The translations under genes were made by a program, and so were the position numbers. 6,077 nt of DNA, taken from Akkermansiaceae bacterium. Lineage in GTDB: Bacteria > Verrucomicrobiota > Verrucomicrobiia > Verrucomicrobiales > Akkermansiaceae. The stretch spans positions 1-6,077 of the forward strand of contig CAIVXP010000064.1 in NCBI GenBank assembly GCA_903909905.1, written 5' to 3'. Of this stretch, positions 1 to 6,077 are shown in pieces. The notes under the pieces were generated by a model. That model ran no database searches. It was not told where the DNA came from and worked only from the letters and a program-made list of their open reading frames with translations. Positions within the stretch are counted from its first letter, which is position 1, and each line of letters begins with the position of its first letter.

Positions 1-189
1 GAAGCGGTTTTGGCGGCGGGGGCGTGGGCACGGCGGGGAAAATCGGAAAAAATAGAGGGCGTGGCAGACCCTAGTTTCGCCACCTTCGATTGCCCAGTCA
101 ATTTGCCCACTTGCTGGCGTGCAAGAAACTCCGATCGCTTTGCTTGCGGACTGCAGTGTCCCGCGCTATGGATTGACCACTTTCCAACC
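1..189. other. Upstream region without a supported gene
   Basis: No coding region can be supported here. The frame of the downstream glutaredoxin-like gene stays open back to the window edge, but the 60 residues this would add resemble no domain and the only start there is a TTG near base 10. The other two forward frames close at about 53-55 and 72-74 after Arg- or Gly-rich stretches, so one of them could be the tail of a gene lying to the left, but nothing identifies it. The heptamer TTGCCCA occurs twice (90-96 and 103-109, 13 bases apart), and a weak stem CTTGC/GCAAG lies at 110-125. No convincing promoter was found. Confidence 0.4.
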
Positions 190-561
190 ATGAGCCAGTC
201 ACCTTTGAAAATCACCGCCTACCTCAAAACCTATTGCGGATGGAGCGAAGGAGTTCGCGCCATCATGCGCAAATACGGCCTCGAGTACGAAGAGAAGGAC
301 ATCATCAAGAACCCCGCCTTCCGCTGGGAAATGGAACAGCGCAGTGGTCAGTCCCTCTCGCCATGCGTCGAGATCAACGGTCACATGCTGCCAGACATCA
401 GCGGCGAGGAGGTCGAGGCGTGGATGATTTCCAACAGTATGCTGCAAGCCAACAACGTGGCCCCCGATGCGCCGATCAATTCCGCCTGCACGGATGAACA
501 GCATGCGGCGATGGCGCAGGGCAAGCTGCCGGTGCCGGGCAAAATCCGCTTCATCGACTGA
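190..561 (+). CDS. Glutaredoxin-fold protein with CGWS active site
   Basis: A 123-residue thioredoxin-fold protein of the glutaredoxin family, presumably a cytoplasmic thiol-disulfide exchange or glutathione-linked protein. The N-terminal strand (residues 7-12, KITAYL) leads into TYCGWS, so the catalytic Cys is C16 and the second position of the usual CPYC motif is Ser (S19), as in monothiol CGFS glutaredoxins. The cis-proline is P58 in SLSPCVEING, and it is followed directly by a second cysteine, C59. The usual Gly-Gly and CDD glutathione-binding signature after the cis-Pro strand is not present; DISGEEVEAW takes its place. A tail of about 35 residues (89-123) extends past the domain. ATG 190 was chosen because the fold begins right after it; the open frame further upstream has no domain similarity. 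No Shine-Dalgarno is visible. The family is fairly certain; substrate and partner are unknown. Confidence 0.85.
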   Translation: MSQSPLKITAYLKTYCGWSEGVRAIMRKYGLEYEEKDIIKNPAFRWEMEQRSGQSLSPCVEINGHMLPDISGEEVEAWMISNSMLQANNVAPDAPINSACTDEQHAAMAQGKLPVPGKIRFID

Positions 562-566
562 TTTTA

Positions 567-584
567 CCGCCGAAATTTCGGGGG
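567..584. promoter_or_regulatory. Palindrome, candidate operator
   Basis: CCGAAATTTCGG (570-581) is a perfect 12-bp palindrome. Two further pairs match on each side (567/584 and 568/583) after one mismatch (569/582), giving 16 of 18 symmetric positions. It sits in the 65-bp gap between the glutaredoxin-like gene and the sigma factor gene and abuts the possible -35 box at 583. With no loop and no following T-tract it does not look like a terminator. A dimeric repressor or autoregulator site is a reasonable inference; no binding protein is identifiable. Confidence 0.35.
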
Positions 585-608
585 AATTTACAGACAAAGC
601 CCCTGACG
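583..608 (+). promoter_or_regulatory. Possible ECF-type promoter for the sigma operon
   Basis: GGAATTT at 583-589 resembles the GGAAC-type -35 element used by many ECF sigma factors, and TGACG at 604-608 could act as the -10 element, 16 bases after GGAAT. ECF sigma factors often transcribe their own operon, so an autoregulatory promoter just before the sigma gene would be expected. The match is short and the real consensus for this sigma factor is unknown, so this is weak evidence. Confidence 0.25.
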
Positions 609-626
609 GGTGGCATTATTCTCAAA

Positions 627-1157
627 ATGGCATCCTGCGTCGCAGAAAATTGGAAGGGCTGGCTGGTCGAGCATGGCTCGAAACTACTGCTGTTTGCGCG
701 CAGCTGGTGCCAGTCCCGCGAGGATGCCGAAGACCTCGTGCAAGAGGCTGTTTTGAAAATGTGGCATCATCAAGCCGATCGCGGTCATGTACCACCGGAC
801 CTGCCATTGGTATTCTCGACGATCCGTTTTTGCGGGCTCAATTTCCATCGCAGCGAGCGTCGGCGCAAAAAGCGTGAGGAGTCGGTCATTTATCTCAATG
901 ACTTTCAGGACATGTGGCTCGATCCCGTGCTTGAGGACGATGAGGATGCGCTGTTGCTTCGCGAAAGGATCAAGAACTTGAGCCCGAAACTTCGCGAGGT
1001 GGTGATCATGAAATTTTGGGGCGGGCTTACCTTCCAGCAGATCGCCGAAACGCTCGCCATTTCACCAAACACCGCCGCGTCGCGTTATCGCTACGCGTTG
1101 GAACAACTCGCGCAGGAATTGCGCGGCATCAAGGAGGACCGCCATGCACAAGCCTGA
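627..1157 (+). CDS. ECF-type sigma-70 family RNA polymerase sigma factor
   Basis: A 176-residue sigma factor with only regions 2 and 4, the ECF architecture, that would direct RNA polymerase core to a small set of promoters. Region 2 covers about residues 12-80: DAEDLVQEAVLKMW (33-46) is the conserved core-binding helix, and a basic stretch SERRRKKRE (76-84) closes the region. An acidic linker (99-108) leads to region 4 at about 118-166: LSPKLREVV, then the helix-turn-helix LTFQQIAETLAISPNTAASR (134-153) that should read the -35 element. ATG 627 gives the full region 2; no Shine-Dalgarno precedes it. The 3' end overlaps the next gene by 14 nt, so the two are translationally linked. A palindrome and a GGAAT box lie just upstream and may mediate autoregulation. 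The ECF class is clear; the exact subgroup and regulon cannot be assigned from sequence reading. Confidence 0.93.
   Translation: MASCVAENWKGWLVEHGSKLLLFARSWCQSREDAEDLVQEAVLKMWHHQADRGHVPPDLPLVFSTIRFCGLNFHRSERRRKKREESVIYLNDFQDMWLDPVLEDDEDALLLRERIKNLSPKLREVVIMKFWGGLTFQQIAETLAISPNTAASRYRYALEQLAQELRGIKEDRHAQA
1131..1137 (+). promoter_or_regulatory. Strong Shine-Dalgarno sequence AAGGAGG
   Basis: AAGGAGG ends 6 nt before ATG 1144 and lies inside the end of the sigma factor gene. It fixes the start of the membrane protein gene and is the only strong Shine-Dalgarno in front of any gene in this window. Confidence 0.85.
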
Positions 1158-1608
1158 CAAGCAAATGGACCCTGTTGAAGAGGTTGAAAATATCCTCAAG
1201 CGCCTCGCGCCATCGGCGATGAGCGAGAGGGCCACGCGTGCGAACGAATCGATGATCGTTGGCTTGGCTGGGTCGCCGTCGGCGGTCTTGAAGCAACCCG
1301 CCAAGCGCCAGTACTGGTGGCAGGCGGGCATCGCCGCGAGCCTCATGGCCGGTGCGGGTCTGGTTTATCTGGATCAGCCCAAAGTCGATGCCGGAGTCGT
1401 CGGTGAATATGAATTTTTAGAAGCTCTCAAATCTACCATTTCGACATCCGATGAGATGTGGGTCGAACAAGCTGATGAGATTCCCATGTCTGAAGCTGCC
1501 TACAATGCAGAGGACATCAATGTGATCTGGGACAAGAAAAATGATTTTGTCATGCACATTGGTCGGCGCGAAATGGGTAAAATGATTGCGAACATTTCGG
1601 AATTTTGA
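1144..1608 (+). CDS. Single-pass membrane protein, putative sigma regulator
   Basis: A 154-residue protein that I do not recognise by family. Residues 1-56 are polar, with a short helix-like segment VEEVENILKRLAP (11-23). A hydrophobic segment at 57-76 (from WWQAGIAAS to LVYL) is preceded by K50, K54 and R55, which predicts the N-terminus inside the cell and about 78 residues outside. The outer part is acidic then basic near its end (HIGRREMGKM). This topology and its place directly after an ECF sigma gene, with a 14-nt overlap and a strong ribosome binding site, fit a membrane anti-sigma factor. However, the HxxxCxxC zinc motif typical of many anti-sigma domains is absent (the protein contains no cysteine), so the role is inferred from context only. 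Its stop codon overlaps the next start in TGATG. Confidence 0.8.
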   Translation: MHKPDKQMDPVEEVENILKRLAPSAMSERATRANESMIVGLAGSPSAVLKQPAKRQYWWQAGIAASLMAGAGLVYLDQPKVDAGVVGEYEFLEALKSTISTSDEMWVEQADEIPMSEAAYNAEDINVIWDKKNDFVMHIGRREMGKMIANISEF

Positions 1609-2405
1609 TGAAGCTTCCGCTCTCATTTTTGTTGCTGGGTCTTTGCACCGGGTTGCATGCAGAGTCGGCGCAGAGTGCTGACAACCCCGTTGATGCTTCG
1701 GCGGGAAAAATAGTGCAGGGCAGGTCACGCATCGCGCCGCCGCCGCCGACACTTGGGGTTTCTCTGCAAAAGCCCGATCCCATGGTGACTGCCCAGTTGC
1801 CGAATCTTCCGGTGGGTATGGGTTTTTTGGTGACTGCCGTCGATGATGGCGGGCCAGCCGCGAAGGCCGGCGTCCAAGTTCACGATGTGATTTGGAAAAT
1901 GGGTGATCAAATGCTGGTCAATGAAGCGCAAGTGGCAGCACTGCTGCGTTTGCGTCAACCCGGCGAGAAGGTGGTGTTTTCTGCATTTCGCTCGGGCAAA
2001 CCGCAGGAGTTCAAGGTTCAGGTCGGTAAGCCGAAGACGCGCTTCTCGGGAGTCTTCACCAAGACTGGATCATCCCCGGAAGGGGTCGACAACGGGATCA
2101 CACGGATCATCAATTCCAGCGAGATGTTTGCCAAAACCACGAGCGCCGATGGCGAGGCGGAGGTGATCAAGGAAGCCGAGGGGTATCGGCTCAGCATCAA
2201 GGACAGCAGTCAGGTGCAAATTTTCAACGGACCATTTCCTGCGGACGGAGCGTTTGAAGGAGTGCCGGCAGCTTGGAAATTCAGGGTGATGGCCCTGAAG
2301 CGCGCACTCGATCAGTCGATCAGCGGTGAGTTACCGGTGCAGCGTCAGCCACGGCCGCGGGTTGTGCCGCCTCCGATGGTGCCGGCTCAGTCGGTTGCTC
2401 CGTAA
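1608..2405 (+). CDS. Exported PDZ domain protein
   Basis: A 265-residue protein with a signal peptide (residues 1-18, KLPLSFLLLGLCTGLHA, likely cleaved after A18) and one PDZ domain at about 48-140. The domain shows the peptide-binding loop GMGF (70-73), the GPAAKAGVQVHDVIWKMGD turn (82-100) and the RQPGEKVVFSAFRSGK strands (116-131), as in HtrA-type and other bacterial PDZ domains. No protease domain or catalytic Ser-His-Asp set is present, so it is probably a binding or scaffold protein in the periplasm. Residues 145-240 are of unknown fold, and the tail (about 243-265) is Pro-rich. C13 is not in a good lipobox, so a lipoprotein is unlikely. ATG 1608 was chosen over TTG 1605 because it starts within the TGATG overlap with the preceding stop. 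It is the third gene of the sigma cassette and may sense or present extracytoplasmic ligands. Confidence 0.88.
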   Translation: MKLPLSFLLLGLCTGLHAESAQSADNPVDASAGKIVQGRSRIAPPPPTLGVSLQKPDPMVTAQLPNLPVGMGFLVTAVDDGGPAAKAGVQVHDVIWKMGDQMLVNEAQVAALLRLRQPGEKVVFSAFRSGKPQEFKVQVGKPKTRFSGVFTKTGSSPEGVDNGITRIINSSEMFAKTTSADGEAEVIKEAEGYRLSIKDSSQVQIFNGPFPADGAFEGVPAAWKFRVMALKRALDQSISGELPVQRQPRPRVVPPPMVPAQSVAP

Positions 2406-2497
2406 TTTTGTGCCTGACGCCGCGTGGCTTGGTGAAACATGCGAATTTCGTCGGGAATGCCTTGCGTTTCGCCGGGTGGCCTCGCATCTTCCGCGCC

Positions 2498-5663
<3,166 letters not shown>

Positions 5664-5692
5664 TCCGCTGATCTCGCGAACCATTCAAAAAT

Positions 5693-5725
5693 CGGCGAAT
5701 CCGGCAGCGGGTTCGCCGTTTTTTT
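5693..5725 (+). terminator. Rho-independent terminator after enolase
   Basis: A 10-bp stem (5693-5702 with 5709-5718, GC-rich, one G-U wobble) closes a 6-nt loop (GGCAGC) and is followed directly by seven T (5719-5725). It begins 30 nt after the enolase stop. An A-run at 5687-5691 could extend pairing with the T-tract and make it work in both directions. It separates the housekeeping genes from the sensor gene that follows. Confidence 0.93.
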
Positions 5726-5748
5726 GTTTCCAGCATCCTGTATCCCAC

Positions 5749-5774
5749 AAGCTTGGCCGGATATGGCCTTGCTT
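5749..5774. repeat. Imperfect inverted repeat in the intergenic region
   Basis: Arms AAGCTTGGCC (5749-5758) and GGCCTTGCTT (5765-5774) are complementary at 8 of 10 positions around a 6-nt spacer, GGATAT. There is no T-tract after it, so it is not a second terminator. It could be a protein-binding site or a small RNA hairpin; chance is also possible. Confidence 0.35.
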
Positions 5775-5797
5775 CAGTGTGCCGAGCATCGCTAGTT

Positions 5798-5814
5798 TTC
5801 ACCAGCCTTCACCA
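5798..5814 (+). repeat. Tandem TTCACCA heptamers, 10-bp period
   Basis: TTCACCA occurs at 5798-5804 and again at 5808-5814, one DNA helical turn apart, about 60-75 bases before the start of the following gene. This spacing is typical of half-sites bound on the same face by a transcription factor, but two short copies are weak evidence. Confidence 0.3.
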
Positions 5815-5820
5815 ATGCAG

Positions 5821-5837
5821 GAAATCACGGTGATTCC
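5821..5837. promoter_or_regulatory. Palindrome, candidate operator of the sensor gene
   Basis: AATCAC-G-GTGATT (5823-5835) is a perfect 13-bp palindrome around one central base, and one more outer pair (5821/5837) matches after one mismatch. It lies 34 nt before the ATG of the downstream membrane sensor gene. Its TCAC core is shared with the two TTCACCA repeats just upstream, which suggests one regulator could recognise all of them. This is inference. Confidence 0.35.
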
Positions 5838-5871
5838 GCAGCCATAGCCCAAGTATCAAACCCGCAACACC

Positions 5872-6077
5872 ATGTTAGGCCTTAACCGATTGAGCATCCA
5901 AACGAAGATGATCCTGCTGCTGCTGGCAGTGAGTTTGTCTTCCATCGCAGTAGTGGCATGGAACAGTTACAAGTCCGGCAGAGAGGCGCTGATCCGCGCA
6001 GCGGAGGATCACCTCAAAGGTGTGCAGGTTGCCAAAACCACGACGCTGAAGGCGATGCTCGATTCGTTGCGGGATCA
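5872..6077 (+). CDS. Membrane sensor or signalling protein, 5' part only
   Basis: An open frame of 68 codons from ATG 5872 that runs off the right edge, so the product is incomplete. After the short basic start MLGLNRLSIQTK comes a membrane helix at about 13-30 (MILLLLAVSLSSIAVVAW), then YKSGREALIRAAEDHLKGVQVAKTTTLKAM beginning near residue 33, interpreted as the first helix of an extracytoplasmic sensor domain of the dCache type. This start closely resembles the N-termini of membrane adenylate/guanylate cyclases, histidine kinases and chemoreceptor-like proteins that have a periplasmic sensor followed by HAMP. The output domain is outside the window, so the class cannot be decided. It follows the enolase terminator and has its own 146-bp upstream region with repeated motifs; no Shine-Dalgarno is seen. 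Confidence 0.75.
   Translation, partial: MLGLNRLSIQTKMILLLLAVSLSSIAVVAWNSYKSGREALIRAAEDHLKGVQVAKTTTLKAMLDSLRD

Noticed and set aside
144..172. TTGCGG-N17-TATGGA as a promoter for the glutaredoxin-like gene
   Set aside because: Only three of six bases match in each element; such matches are common by chance.
10..189. 60-residue N-terminal extension of the glutaredoxin-like protein from a TTG start
   Set aside because: The extension has no recognisable domain, and the thioredoxin fold starts right after ATG 190.
1635..1646. Lipoprotein signal at C13 of the PDZ protein
   Set aside because: The residue before the cysteine is Leu, which does not fit a lipobox; a signal peptidase I site after A18 is more likely.
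5769..5798. TTGCTT-N18-TAGTTT as a promoter for the sensor gene
   Set aside because: Both hexamers match poorly, and the -35 candidate lies in the inverted repeat; not enough to call.

Overview
The window reads as a moderately GC-rich bacterial chromosome segment in which every recognisable gene lies on the + strand. The best guess for the host is a member of the PVC group, most likely Verrucomicrobiota. The main reason is the GreA-type elongation factor, which carries a very long N-terminal extension (613 aa, against about 158 aa in E. coli); I recall a similarly extended GreA in chlamydiae. The ECF sigma factor / membrane protein / PDZ protein cluster and the scarcity of Shine-Dalgarno sequences fit this but do not prove it. 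No RNA genes, insertion sequences, CRISPR arrays or signs of recent transfer were seen.

Layout. 1-189: no gene I can support; possible upstream region of the first gene. 190-561: small glutaredoxin-fold protein with an unusual CGWS active site. 562-626: short regulatory gap with a 12-bp perfect palindrome and a possible ECF-type promoter. 627-2405: a tight three-gene cassette with overlapping ends (ECF sigma factor, single-pass membrane protein, secreted PDZ protein). 2498-4339: long GreA-like transcript cleavage factor. 4368-5663: enolase with all catalytic residues, followed by a strong intrinsic terminator at 5693-5725. 5726-5871: intergenic region with several symmetric or repeated motifs. 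5872-6077: 5' end of a membrane sensor-type gene that runs off the window.

How the genes may work together. The overlaps (14 nt and 1 nt) indicate that sigma factor, membrane protein and PDZ protein are made together. The order cytoplasmic sigma, membrane-spanning partner, exported PDZ protein suggests an envelope-sensing regulatory unit in which the second protein holds the sigma factor, although it has no recognisable anti-sigma zinc motif. greA and eno follow in the same direction with short gaps (92 and 28 nt) and may be co-transcribed up to the terminator, which would couple a transcription housekeeping factor with a glycolytic enzyme. The last gene lies beyond the terminator and has its own upstream region.
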